DNA of 64,000 bases, taken from contig NZ_PSSX01000006.1 in NCBI RefSeq assembly GCF_002933275.1, positions 158,418 through 222,417 of the forward strand, read 5' to 3'. Under the pieces are notes generated by a model. It was not told the origin of the DNA, ran no database searches, and was given only the letters and a program-made list of their open reading frames with translations. Of the stretch, positions 26,289-34,929 are shown piece after piece (the stretch's first letter is position 1; the number at the start of each line of letters is the position of its first letter). The position numbers and the translations under genes are program-made. The DNA comes from Marinobacter maroccanus (GTDB lineage: Bacteria > Pseudomonadota > Gammaproteobacteria > Pseudomonadales > Oleiphilaceae).

Positions 26289-28532
26289 CTATTCGGGTTG
26301 GCTTGCCGAGCCTTTCCGTTTCTTGGCAAACATGGCCAGGGTAGTGGCGTAAATGGTGCGAACATCACTGGCAAACTGCTCCACGGAATAGTCCCTGGCA
26401 AACTCCAGGGCCTGTGAGGAAAGTTTGTCACGCAGTTCGTCGTCTTCCAGCAGCTTTTTGACCTGCGCCCGCCACTGGTCCTGTTTCTCCGGCGTCTTGA
26501 AGCCGTTGAACCCGTGCCGGACCACGTCTTCAATACCACTGGAGCGAACCGCTACCACCGGTAAGCCGGCCGCCATGGCCTCCAGGATTACCATGCCCTG
26601 GGTTTCAGAGATCGAGGCAAACAGGAAGGCATCACCCAGACGGTACCAGATGGCCATTTCGTCCGGCGGAACGGCGCCGACCAGGGTGAAGTGTTGTTGA
26701 AGCCCAAGGTCTTCGATCTTCTTCTGCAGCCGGTCTTTCTGGTGGCCATCGCCGATCATCAGGAACCGGAACGGCACGTCGGTTTCCCGTCTCAAGGCAT
26801 CAATGGCCTCAATCATGAAGTCGATATTTTTCTCGTTGGAGATTCGGGAAACGCTGACGAATACTTTCTCATTCTTCAACTGCAGCTTCTCCCGCAGTTC
26901 CTCGACGTCCTTCTCCTGAACCTCCTGGAATTTGTGGTATTCGATGCCCGTGGGCTGTACGAAAGTCGGTGTTTTTACCCCGATCATGCGCAGGTATTCC
27001 TCGGTGGAGTAGGTCGGCACAATCACCCCGTCGCACTTGTTGGCAAAGCGCTTGATCAGGGCGTGGGAGATCAGGTTCCGGAACAGCATGCCCGGCAGTG
27101 GCACAAAGTGGGCGTAGTGCTCCAGACGGGTATGGTAGGTATATATGGCCGGTATCCGGAGCGTGCGCGCCACAAACAGTCCCAGCGACCCCAGCCAGAA
27201 CGGATGATGCAGGTGGATGATATCCGGCTTGAACGCCCGGACCCGCTTGCGGATCCGGCCCAGAAAAATATTGGCCAGCCGGAATTCCCGCTTCTCTCCC
27301 ATGGCCAGAAGTGAGGGGACCCTCAGCACGTGGGACTCGGTCTCAGACTGGCCCTTGTAACGGGGTGCCACCACAAGCAGTTTGTCGCCCAGCGCCTCCA
27401 GACCCAGCCGCAGGCGTTCAATCGAAATCGGCACACCCCCGATAAAGGGCAGGTAGTTATTGGTAAACATGGCTACCCGCATCGGTTTTTCGAGCCAGGG
27501 GGCCGGGTCCAGATCGTAGTCCGGGTAATAGTCCTTGCCGATGAAAATGGCGCCGTACAGCTTGATGGCAATGGCCGCAAACACGGCGACGATCAGAATA
27601 AAGTTGAGGTAACCGGTGTAGAACAGGGAGTAGATAAAGAACCACAGGCTTTCCAGACGCTTCAGAACCGGGTGCTGGCCCACCTCCAGGCGCTGAAGGC
27701 TATGTGTTACCTCGCCATCCGCGTCCACATTCACCCGCACGTAGTGATAGAAACTGGTGTCGTTGTTCATGACCAGGCCACCGCCGCCGCCCGTGGTAAC
27801 AAACGTGGTGTCTCCTGCCGTCTTTTCCGAATAGAGCGAAAGGTTGGCGGAAAACACCCGGTCAACGTCATGCTCTTCGATGGCCTGGAGCAATGCGTCC
27901 CGGAACTCGGGCGGCGCCAGGTAATCTTCCCTCTGGTCGAACGGTGCATTCTCGTCCGGGCGCAGGGGAGGGTGGCCAATGAACAGGATCCTCGCCTTCG
28001 AAGTGTCCTGGGCCAGCAGATCCTTCAGCCAGCGGATCTGCCAGCGCCAGGGGGTTTTCCCGGTGCTGTCCAGGAAAATCAGCCGGCTGCTTCCAGCCTC
28101 AATGCTGAAGAAGTGAGGGCCGAAATGATCGTAGAAGCGGAAACTGCCAAAGTCCTCATACTCGTGGGCGCCGAAGGTCAGCAGGTAGGGAATCTCCAGA
28201 TGGCTCAGGGTGCCGTACAGGGCCCGGAACTTGTCTTCGCCGCCGCCACTGACCGCGTTACCGGCCGAAACCAGAAAATCGAGGCCGGAACGGTTCAGTT
28301 CCGGAATAATACGGTCTTCGAAAATCCCCACCGAGTTGTTGATGTTGCCCACCACCGCAAAGCTGAACGGCTCTCCGGGTTCAAGCTTCTGATGGATCTG
28401 CTCTACCTGTTCGGTATGAACGCCCTCGAAATCCTCCGTGAACAGGTTCAGATAGGTCTTGTAGCCGACCAGCAGCACTACCACCAGCAGGCACAGATAG
28501 AACAGAAGCTTGAGTGGGTTGCGGAAAATCAT
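26289..28532 (-). CDS. Degenerate metallophosphoesterase fused to GT4 glycosyltransferase
   Basis: A 747-residue fusion. One TM segment (about 8-24) is followed by a calcineurin-like domain (about 50-280), two hydrophobic segments (about 300-335), and a GT-B glycosyltransferase family 4 domain (about 350-740). The GT4 part is intact: MRVAMFTNNYLPFIGGVPISIERL, HLHHPFWLG, and the donor-site E-x7-E in ETQGMVILEAMAAG. It resembles lipid glycosyltransferases that act on diacylglycerol or phosphatidylinositol. The phosphoesterase part appears to have lost its metal ligands: GNIN at motif I, GNAVS for GDxxD, GAHE for GNHE, and no GHxH, while GHPPL is kept. Its stop overlaps the start of nothing downstream; its start overlaps the YbhN-like gene by 4 bp. 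A cell-envelope glycolipid role is inferred. Confidence 0.85.
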   Translation of the reverse strand: MIFRNPLKLLFYLCLLVVVLLVGYKTYLNLFTEDFEGVHTEQVEQIHQKLEPGEPFSFAVVGNINNSVGIFEDRIIPELNRSGLDFLVSAGNAVSGGGEDKFRALYGTLSHLEIPYLLTFGAHEYEDFGSFRFYDHFGPHFFSIEAGSSRLIFLDSTGKTPWRWQIRWLKDLLAQDTSKARILFIGHPPLRPDENAPFDQREDYLAPPEFRDALLQAIEEHDVDRVFSANLSLYSEKTAGDTTFVTTGGGGGLVMNNDTSFYHYVRVNVDADGEVTHSLQRLEVGQHPVLKRLESLWFFIYSLFYTGYLNFILIVAVFAAIAIKLYGAIFIGKDYYPDYDLDPAPWLEKPMRVAMFTNNYLPFIGGVPISIERLRLGLEALGDKLLVVAPRYKGQSETESHVLRVPSLLAMGEKREFRLANIFLGRIRKRVRAFKPDIIHLHHPFWLGSLGLFVARTLRIPAIYTYHTRLEHYAHFVPLPGMLFRNLISHALIKRFANKCDGVIVPTYSTEEYLRMIGVKTPTFVQPTGIEYHKFQEVQEKDVEELREKLQLKNEKVFVSVSRISNEKNIDFMIEAIDALRRETDVPFRFLMIGDGHQKDRLQKKIEDLGLQQHFTLVGAVPPDEMAIWYRLGDAFLFASISETQGMVILEAMAAGLPVVAVRSSGIEDVVRHGFNGFKTPEKQDQWRAQVKKLLEDDELRDKLSSQALEFARDYSVEQFASDVRTIYATTLAMFAKKRKGSASQPE

Positions 28533-29587
28533 CCTGCCCTCCTGCGATTGGCAACAAGTTCCCTCTGCAGCACCACCAGTCCGATGACCATGCCCAGGTA
28601 AATGGTCAACAGGCGCCAGCAGACAATAACCAGTATCAGGTGGTTACCGGAGAGGATATCCCGGAAAAAACTCCCGAAAATACCCTCGGAAATCCCAGAA
28701 GCGCCTGGCGTGGGCGAAAAATACATAACGAAGGTGGTGACAACCAGCAGCCCCACCGACACCACATAGTCAACACTGTAGTCCAGGCTGTGCATCAGCA
28801 GCGCGGGGAAGCTGAACAGGCTGAGCAGAAAGACCGCAGTGAACAGAATAGATAGCCACACGAACACGGGGGCACCACGCAGGTAATCGCCAAAACTTCG
28901 GGAAAGCCGCAGCATCTCCCGGCGCGCCTTGAACTGCCAGCGCCGATGGCGGTGCTCACTGATCAGGTGAAGCCGGCGAGCGGTCCTGAGCAATCGGGTC
29001 AATGGGCCGATCAGCCAGCGGGTCCGGAACAGCAACACCAGGAAAAAGCCGAGGTACAGAACAATGAGAACTGCCAGTGCGGTGCCGATGTCGCCGACAA
29101 TGGAATTGCCGTCCAGAGGCTTGAGTGTAAGCAGGAACACCGGCGTGAGCGAGAAAATGAACAGCACCGCCAGTACCGTTCGAATCGTTGTTGCTGCCGT
29201 GGCCCTGCCAACCGGAACGCCATGCTGGCTCAGGAACCAGATCTGAGCGAAACCGCCCCCGGTGGCCATGGGCGTGACGTTGGAGAAAAACAGATTGATA
29301 AAGACCAGCCGGAACATCGCCGGCAATGGCAGCCGGTGCCCGAGCGCCCGCAGGGTAAAATACAGCCGAAGACCATCCGAGATGAAATAAACCAGCAACA
29401 GGCCGGCCACCGATAACAGGGTTCCCGGGGCGATCAGCCTGGCATCGAAAGTAAGGGTGCGCTCGGCAAACAGATCGTAAACGGCATACAGCCCGGCAGC
29501 GGTAAGCGCCACAAACAACAGACTGAACATCGCCAGCCTTTTTCCCGAGGCGCGCTTCGAATAGTTGATGTCCGTAGAGTGAGTCAT
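28529..29587 (-). CDS. YbhN/LPG-synthase-TM family flippase-like membrane protein
   Basis: A 352-residue polytopic inner-membrane protein of the lysylphosphatidylglycerol synthase transmembrane (UPF0104) family. About eight hydrophobic helices are visible, with the family signatures FFSNVTPMATGGGFAQIWFLSQHGVP and FSPTPGASGISEGIFGSFF. It lacks the aminoacyltransferase domain. Its stop codon overlaps the start of the glycosyltransferase fusion (4 bp), so the two are translationally coupled and probably serve the same lipid pathway: one glycosylates, the other may flip or present the lipid. That division of labour is inference. Confidence 0.88.
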   Translation of the reverse strand: MTHSTDINYSKRASGKRLAMFSLLFVALTAAGLYAVYDLFAERTLTFDARLIAPGTLLSVAGLLLVYFISDGLRLYFTLRALGHRLPLPAMFRLVFINLFFSNVTPMATGGGFAQIWFLSQHGVPVGRATAATTIRTVLAVLFIFSLTPVFLLTLKPLDGNSIVGDIGTALAVLIVLYLGFFLVLLFRTRWLIGPLTRLLRTARRLHLISEHRHRRWQFKARREMLRLSRSFGDYLRGAPVFVWLSILFTAVFLLSLFSFPALLMHSLDYSVDYVVSVGLLVVTTFVMYFSPTPGASGISEGIFGSFFRDILSGNHLILVIVCWRLLTIYLGMVIGLVVLQRELVANRRRAG

Positions 29588-29652
29588 GGGCTGCCCGTCA
29601 GAGTGAGACGGGCAGTTTACAGCGTAGGGTGTGGTGGGTGTCCAGTGTCCGG

Positions 29653-30675
29653 CTAGTGGCCATACACCATCATGGTGGTGTTGGTAATGGCAAAGTCCGT
29701 GAACTGAACGCTACCAATGCTGGTGCCGCCCATCTTGAAGACCGGCATATCAATATCCGCCCGGAACTCAACCTCATGCACCGAAAGCCCTTCGTTGCCT
29801 GAGGCAGAACTGGTGCCCCGTGACAGTTTTGCAGTGGCACTTGCCATACCGAAATGCCCCAGCGTGTCATCGCCCCGCCGGTTATGAATCTGCAGGCCCT
29901 CAATACCGACTGCGGCAAAGTTGAACAGCAGAATCACATCCGCTGCATCCCAGTTGAGGCTACCGTTGGTAATCTCGAAATGGGTATCCAGCTGCAGTTC
30001 AGAGCCAGACACCTCGTTGCCGTTGGCCAGAGTGCTAGTATCACTGCCCCCGTTACGGATCACCAGATCCGTCGGCCCGATGTGCCCTTGCAGCAGGATA
30101 TTCGAGAACAGCGTCGCCGAGCCCTCGCTGCCCGAAGTGGTCACACTGTCCACCGCCAGCTCAAAATCCACCGCCTGCAGATAATCATCCAGGCTGCTCG
30201 GATCGCCATAATCCGTCGCACCCAGATGCATCACCAGATCACCGCTATTGAACTGCTTGCCAAAAGAGCCCGCGACGGAATACTTCGCCAGAGCATCGGC
30301 CACATCCGGGTCATTCTGGTCCAACAACCCCGCCTGTGCCCGCCGGGCAATCTCCGAAAACCCGTGCTCCAGCACCTCCCCATCGCCGGCAATATCGATC
30401 GTCAGCTTCATGTTATCCAGCACCGTATCGTTCTGCCCGGACAACCTCAGCCCATTCACATTCAACGAACCCTCATCAATCCAACTGAACCGATCAATGC
30501 TGAGTTTGGTCTCCAGCTCAATCGTTACCCCCGCCTGCCCGGTTACACCCGATAGCGCCCCATCATCCAACGGCCTGAACTCCGCCAACGCCGGTATTGG
30601 CAGCGAGAGGGCGAGCACCCAAAGCGAGAGCGTGGAAGATGTGGTGTTTCGACGACAGGCAAGTGACTGAGTCAT
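29653..30675 (-). CDS. DUF6160-like secreted protein
   Basis: A 340-residue exported protein with a Sec signal (LSLWVLALSLPIPALAEF). The mature start FRPLDDGALSGVTGQAGVTIELETKL carries the L-x-D-x-x-L-S-x-V-(S/T)-G-Q-A-G motif shared by DUF6160 and FilA-like proteins of Acinetobacter, Pseudomonas and relatives. The remainder is rich in beta-strand repeats with LDNMKLTIDI and LRLSG patterns, suggesting a beta-helix. It is presumably periplasmic or outer-membrane-associated; the function is unknown. It stands alone, 65 bp after the YbhN-like gene start. Confidence 0.7.
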   Translation of the reverse strand: MTQSLACRRNTTSSTLSLWVLALSLPIPALAEFRPLDDGALSGVTGQAGVTIELETKLSIDRFSWIDEGSLNVNGLRLSGQNDTVLDNMKLTIDIAGDGEVLEHGFSEIARRAQAGLLDQNDPDVADALAKYSVAGSFGKQFNSGDLVMHLGATDYGDPSSLDDYLQAVDFELAVDSVTTSGSEGSATLFSNILLQGHIGPTDLVIRNGGSDTSTLANGNEVSGSELQLDTHFEITNGSLNWDAADVILLFNFAAVGIEGLQIHNRRGDDTLGHFGMASATAKLSRGTSSASGNEGLSVHEVEFRADIDMPVFKMGGTSIGSVQFTDFAITNTTMMVYGH

Positions 30676-30861
30676 GGTGGCCCCAAAAGTCTGGTTTATT
30701 GTTTTCAGCAGAGAGCGTTAAACACTCCCCGGGCCGCAGGGGGACAGCACAACCAATGCAGCAAAAACTTTGATTTGTTACAGACTGTTACGATAGGCGG
30801 GAGAGGGAGAAAGATCTGTGAGGCCTGTCACAGGGAAGCCACTGAAGAGGATGGGGCAAAG

Positions 30862-30960
30862 CGGGCGGGAGGTCCTCCCAAAACTGTGCGGAGCCATGGA
30901 TGGCGGAGCCAAGCGTACAAGGATGTATTCACAGCGTGTTTTGGGAGGACCTCCCGCCCG
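30862..30960 (+). repeat. Variable-arm double-GGA stem-loop, copy A
   Basis: A 23-bp perfect arm pair (30862-30884 and 30938-30960) clamps a 53-nt core. The core holds two hairpins with GGA loops on the plus strand: GCCA-TGGA-TGGC (30893-30904 region) and TACA-AGGA-TGTA (30916-30927). GTACAAGGATGT matches the CsrA SELEX consensus RUACARGGAUGU exactly. It lies after the stop of the GntR gene. The 30676-30997 gap has no other gene; ORFs through it are artefacts of the palindrome. Copies B and C are near 39.5 kb. Confidence 0.8.
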
Positions 30961-30997
30961 ATTTGCATGCACCAAAAGTTGAAAGGCGAAACTTGGA

Positions 30998-31657
30998 CTA
31001 GGAAGCCAAAGCTTGCTGAATGAGAGATTTCTGGTGCTCCGCAAACTCCCGAATCAACGCCTGCGCCTTATCCGAATCCCGCGCCAGAACCGCCTGCGGC
31101 AGATTGGCAAAAAACTCACTGGTCTGCGCCAGGCCCCGCCGATACCGATCAGCGCTCAGGTAATAAGCCCGACTGACCGCCGGCTTGAAATTCGACAAAG
31201 CCTCCGTGAGATAAGGATTCCCCACCACCTCACAGCAGGCATCCATCACATTGAAACTCGCCTCAACCACCCCCGAAATGTCGCTGGACGAATCCTTTAT
31301 CCGTTCAACAACATTACTGACCGCCCCCAGCATCCGCTGCTTATCGCTCTCCTGCCAGCGCTCACAGAGCCGCACCGCCATCATCATCAGCAAATGCATA
31401 TACACATCGTAAAGTTCGGAAGCATGGGCCGCGTCCAGCCGGGTGGCTGAAGCACCCTTGCGGGGCGTGATCTCCACCAGATGCCAGCGCTCCAGGGTAT
31501 ACAGCGCTTCCTTGACCGAGGCACGGCTCACCTTCAGCTCGCCAGCCAGGGTGGCCTCCTGAATCCGCTCACCGGGGCGAATCTGCCCGGTCATGATCCG
31601 CTCTGCCAGGTAATTGGCAATCTGCTCGGCCAGAGTGTTGGGCACCTGAAAATCCAT
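30998..31657 (-). CDS. GntR-family (FCD) regulator, putative alkane-gene regulator
   Basis: A 219-residue DNA-binding protein starting at ATG 31657 (MDFQVPNTLAEQIANYL). A longer ORF begins at 31765 but its extra 36 residues are unlike the family. The winged helix is residues about 5-70 (ERIMTGQIRPGERIQEATLAGELKVSRASVKEALYTLERWHLVEITPRKGA). The FCD ligand domain follows (DVYMHLLMMMAVRLC, FNVMDACCEVVGNPYLTEAL). It is divergent from alkB, an arrangement known for the alkB2 gene of Alcanivorax. A TNGTNNNACNA palindrome lies between the two genes. Confidence 0.88.
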   Translation of the reverse strand: MDFQVPNTLAEQIANYLAERIMTGQIRPGERIQEATLAGELKVSRASVKEALYTLERWHLVEITPRKGASATRLDAAHASELYDVYMHLLMMMAVRLCERWQESDKQRMLGAVSNVVERIKDSSSDISGVVEASFNVMDACCEVVGNPYLTEALSNFKPAVSRAYYLSADRYRRGLAQTSEFFANLPQAVLARDSDKAQALIREFAEHQKSLIQQALAS

Positions 31658-31790
31658 AAAGGCTCTCTGAACAGGTCGTAAAAACCGGTCGGCTGCTGCG
31701 GTGATCCGGCCGGCATGGGAGTGTGTGCGCATGAGTTTATCACAGCCTCTGAGTCTGACAGTCACAACGCCTTGATCCGCCGAGGGTTCC

Positions 31791-31802
31791 TGACAATTGT
31801 CA
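31791..31802. promoter_or_regulatory. TGACAATTGTCA palindrome in the GntR-alkB gap
   Basis: A 12-bp perfect palindrome between the divergent genes. It may be a second operator or part of a promoter (TTGACA-like on either strand). Confidence 0.35.
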
Positions 31803-31836
31803 AAAAACTCCCCTCACGAAGTTGACGACTGATGCA

Positions 31837-31847
31837 TTGTAGGACAA
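31837..31847. promoter_or_regulatory. FadR-type operator upstream of alkB
   Basis: TTGTAGGACAA fits the FadR-subfamily GntR consensus TNGTNNNACNA at every fixed position and extends to a 13-bp palindrome ATTGT-AGG-ACAAT. It lies 62 bp before the alkB start, a position suitable for repression by the adjacent GntR protein. Confidence 0.6.
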
Positions 31848-31908
31848 TAATGCAGAAAATAACAGGTGATCAGAGTTTCACCAACACGCATTCGATGGAG
31901 AAAGCCCA

Positions 31909-33048
31909 ATGAGCACAACGCAGTTATCGGTAGATCGCGAAGCCACCCGCCGGCGGATCTTGCTGACCCTGAAGAAGTACAGCTACCTGATAGCCATGGT
32001 CCCCCTGGCGTTACCGCCCCTGCTGCTGGCCGCAGGCCTCGCAACCGATCTGGTAAACCTATTCTCCTGGGGCGTACCGGTCTTTGTGTTCGGGATCATC
32101 CCGGTGCTGGACATGCTGCTGGGCAAGGATTCCCTGAACCCGGACGAAGAAACCGACGTGCCACGAATGGTCGGCGAGCGGTTTTATAAAGCCATCACGC
32201 TTGGCTGGGTCGCCGGCTTCGCGGCCTTGCTGGTCTGGAGCATGCTGGAGCTGGCTTCCGGCACATTCAGTCTGGTGGGAAGTATTGGCTGGATCGTCTC
32301 CATCGGCATCGTCGGCGGCCTCGGCATCAACGTCGCCCACGAACTCATCCACAAAGACGAAAAACTCGAAACCCGGGCTGGCGGCTTCCTGCTGTCACTG
32401 GTCTGCTACGCTGGCTTCAAAGTCGAACACCTGCGCGGCCACCATGTGCACGTATCCACCCCCGAAGACGCCTCATCGTCCCGTTACAACCAGTCCCTCT
32501 ACAACTTCCTGCCCCAGGCCTACGCGCGCAACTTCCTCAACGCCTGGAAACTGGAAGCCGAACGCCTGCAGCGCAAAGGCCACAAAGCCCTCAACTGGCG
32601 CAACGAACTGATCTGGTGGTACAGCATCAGCGCCCTGGTACTGGCCGCCTTCACCGTTGCATTCGGCTGGCTAGGCGCCGTCTTCTTCCTGGGCCAGAGC
32701 TTCATCGCCTTCACCCTGCTGGAAATCGTCAACTACCTCGAACACTACGGCCTGCACCGGAGAAAACTCGACAACGGCCGCTACGAACGCACCGGCCCCG
32801 AACACAGCTGGAACAGCAACTACTTCCTCACCAACGTTTTCCTGTTCCACCTCCAACGCCACAGCGACCACCACGCCTGGGCCAAGAGACGCTACCAGAT
32901 CCTCCGCCACCACGAAGTGGCTCCCCAGCTACCGGCCGGCTACTCCGCAATGATCGTACTGGCAATGGTCCCCCCACTCTGGCGACGGGTAATGAATTCA
33001 AGGGTGGAGGCTTATTACAAAGGCGAAGAGCACCAGTTGGCAGGATAA
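31909..33048 (+). CDS. alkB: Alkane 1-monooxygenase
   Basis: Integral-membrane non-haem di-iron hydroxylase that oxidises medium- and long-chain n-alkanes to 1-alcohols using rubredoxin electrons. It is 379 residues with about six TM helices. All histidine boxes are present: HELIHK, EHLRGHHVHV, and LQRHSDHHAWAKRRYQ, plus the NYLEHYGLHR signature. The ATG follows GATGGAGAAAG. A rubredoxin gene is not adjacent. Divergent GntR regulator and FadR-type operator suggest induction by alkanes or fatty-acid derivatives. Confidence 0.97.
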   Translation: MSTTQLSVDREATRRRILLTLKKYSYLIAMVPLALPPLLLAAGLATDLVNLFSWGVPVFVFGIIPVLDMLLGKDSLNPDEETDVPRMVGERFYKAITLGWVAGFAALLVWSMLELASGTFSLVGSIGWIVSIGIVGGLGINVAHELIHKDEKLETRAGGFLLSLVCYAGFKVEHLRGHHVHVSTPEDASSSRYNQSLYNFLPQAYARNFLNAWKLEAERLQRKGHKALNWRNELIWWYSISALVLAAFTVAFGWLGAVFFLGQSFIAFTLLEIVNYLEHYGLHRRKLDNGRYERTGPEHSWNSNYFLTNVFLFHLQRHSDHHAWAKRRYQILRHHEVAPQLPAGYSAMIVLAMVPPLWRRVMNSRVEAYYKGEEHQLAG

Positions 33049-33097
33049 AAAGAAATTGCCTTCCCTCTTTTCCATGGTGCCGGCAACAAAGTGAGCC

Positions 33098-33193
33098 GGC
33101 AGGGGTGTGAGGGGGCTATTTCTGCAGGGAAACGACTGTCTGAGCAAAGCGAGTTCGGCTTCCCGGAAGAAATAGCCCCCTCATGGCCCTGCC
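33098..33193. repeat. Second-type long-arm stem-loop
   Basis: Arms of 26 nt (33098-33123 and 33168-33193) pair except for a 3-nt internal mismatch and enclose a 44-nt core that contains its own GGGAA / TTCCC stem and GACTGTCTGAGC. The architecture is like the double-GGA elements but the core is unrelated. It lies downstream of alkB. Confidence 0.7.
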
Positions 33194-33308
33194 AGCCCCC
33201 AAGCCCCGGTCGGCAACGGAAGGCCCCAAACCCCAGTTCGGCCTGAACCTATAGGCCACAGCAGCTTCAGAGCGTCTCTGAAGAAAAGCCGGCGAAAACC
33301 GGCCCTCA

Positions 33309-33347
33309 AGACCCCGCAGGTTAGTCTCTGGCCCCGGGGTCTTTTTT
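33309..33347 (+). terminator. Intrinsic terminator between alkB and gloA
   Basis: AGACCCCG / CGGGGTCT stem followed by TTTTT. It is 260 bp after alkB and 75 bp before gloA, so it could end alkB transcripts or act as a leader attenuator for gloA. The remaining 33049-33420 sequence holds no gene. Confidence 0.75.
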
Positions 33348-33420
33348 CATGCCCTTGAAATCCCCCTGAAACGCACACAGGTATAATGTCTGAATCCTGC
33401 GCAAAAAAGGGAAAACCAAA

Positions 33421-33969
33421 ATGCCCAAGCATTTCGAACAGGCCCCCGGCCTACACGAAGACCCCGTTCCCGAAACCGAAGGCTACGTATTCAACCAGAC
33501 CATGATGCGCATCAAAGAACCCGAGCGCTCCATGGACTTCTACACCCGAGTGATGGGCATGCGCCTGGTGCGCAAACTGGACTTCCCCGAAATGAAGTTC
33601 ACCCTGTATTTCCTGGGTTACCTGGACGATCGACAGGCCGGCCTCGTGCCCCATGACGACGCCCACCGCACCACCTTTACCTTCGGCCGCGAAGCCATGC
33701 TTGAGCTGACCCATAACTGGGGCACCGAAGACGACAACGACTTTGGTTATCACAATGGCAACGACGAGCCCCAGGGCTTTGGCCACATCGGCGTAGCGGT
33801 ACCAGACGTCTATGCCGCCTGTGACCGCCTGGAAAAACTCGGTGTGGAATTCGTGAAAAAGCCGGACGACGGCAAAATGAAAGGCCTGGCCTTCATCAAA
33901 GACCCGGACGGCTACTGGATCGAAATCCTGCAGCCAGACATGCTCGAGAAACAGCGTAAGGAAGACTGA
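33421..33969 (+). CDS. gloA: Lactoylglutathione lyase (glyoxalase I)
   Basis: Metal-dependent enzyme that converts the methylglyoxal-glutathione hemithioacetal to S-lactoylglutathione. It has 182 residues, the longer eukaryote-like form. The metal ligands are recognisable: Gln in FNQTMMRI, Glu in MLELTHNWG, His in GFGHIGVAV and Glu in YWIEILQ. The N-terminal region [28 protein letters not shown] is typical. It stands alone, 6 bp before the convergent DMT transporter stop. Confidence 0.96.
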   Translation: MPKHFEQAPGLHEDPVPETEGYVFNQTMMRIKEPERSMDFYTRVMGMRLVRKLDFPEMKFTLYFLGYLDDRQAGLVPHDDAHRTTFTFGREAMLELTHNWGTEDDNDFGYHNGNDEPQGFGHIGVAVPDVYAACDRLEKLGVEFVKKPDDGKMKGLAFIKDPDGYWIEILQPDMLEKQRKED

Positions 33970-33975
33970 TCCTCC

Positions 33976-34929
33976 TTACTCCGCAGCGGCCTCCTGGCCG
34001 GCTGCGGGTTTACGGCCGTAGCGGGAGGCCACAATCACCGCTGCGGTCAGAATCAAGGCCCCGGCAATACCAATCGGCCCCAGAATCTCCTCCAGAAACA
34101 CCCAGGCCAGCAGTGCCACAAACAGCGGTTCCAGAGTCACGATGATGCTGGAAAGCGTGGCCGGTGTCGTTTTCATGCCAGTGAAAAAGCACACATAACC
34201 GATGCAGGTGGGCACCACACCAACATAGACCACCATCAGCCAGTGTCTGAACTCCAGACTCTCCAGCCCCTCGAATCCGCCACTCAGGGCCACGACCGGC
34301 AACAGAATCAACGCCGCCGTAAAGAAACAGATAAACGCCGTGGTAAACACCGGTGTGCCAGCGGAGCTGTAGCGGCTGGTGAGCGTGAAACCGGTATACA
34401 CACAGGCGGCCAGTAACGCCACCAGAATGCCGGCCAGTCGAAGGGTGCCGCTGGTGTCCATATCACTGAGAACCAGCATCCCCGTGCCCAAAATGGCAGC
34501 AATCAGGGACAGAACCGTAAGCAGGCCGGGTTTCTCGCCCAGTAAGGGCGCCGCAAGAATGGCCACCAGCACGGGAGGCAGACAGAGCGCGATCAGGGTG
34601 GCAATGCCGGCACCAGTCAGGTCCACGGCGAGTAGATAGCTGCCCTGGTAGAACGCCTGGAACAGCCCCAGCGCCGCAAGCGGAAGCAGGGCTTTGGGTG
34701 AGATGCTTCGCAGTGAACTCCCGGGCACCCTGGCGCCCGGGTTGGCACGCTCAAGTCGCGCCTGCTCCCGCCGCATTAGCAGCCAGAAAAACGGCAAAGC
34801 CACCGCCAGCCTCAGGAAGGCCAACGCAATGGCCTGAAGCTCGGTACCGGTAAACAGAAATTTCGCAACAATGCCCGTGGTCGCCCATAGCAGGGCAGCC
34901 AGGGCGATCATCAGGGCGCCTTGGATCAT
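33976..34929 (-). CDS. EamA/DMT-family transporter
   Basis: A ten-helix inner-membrane drug/metabolite transporter with two EamA repeats, 317 residues. Repeat 1 begins MIQGALMIALAALLWATTGIVAKFLF, and repeat 2 shows VPTCIGYVCFFTGMKTTPATLSSIIVTLEPLFVALLAWVFLEE. Its start codon overlaps the lutC stop (4 bp), so it belongs to the lut operon. There is no lactate permease here, so it might move lactate or a related compound, but DMT proteins are mostly exporters and the substrate is open. Confidence 0.88.
   Translation of the reverse strand: MIQGALMIALAALLWATTGIVAKFLFTGTELQAIALAFLRLAVALPFFWLLMRREQARLERANPGARVPGSSLRSISPKALLPLAALGLFQAFYQGSYLLAVDLTGAGIATLIALCLPPVLVAILAAPLLGEKPGLLTVLSLIAAILGTGMLVLSDMDTSGTLRLAGILVALLAACVYTGFTLTSRYSSAGTPVFTTAFICFFTAALILLPVVALSGGFEGLESLEFRHWLMVVYVGVVPTCIGYVCFFTGMKTTPATLSSIIVTLEPLFVALLAWVFLEEILGPIGIAGALILTAAVIVASRYGRKPAAGQEAAAE

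Noticed and set aside
30775..31044. Overlapping ORFs on both strands in the GntR-DUF6160 gap
   Set aside because: They are produced by the palindromic stem-loop copy A, lack ribosome-binding sites and encode mirror-image low-information peptides.
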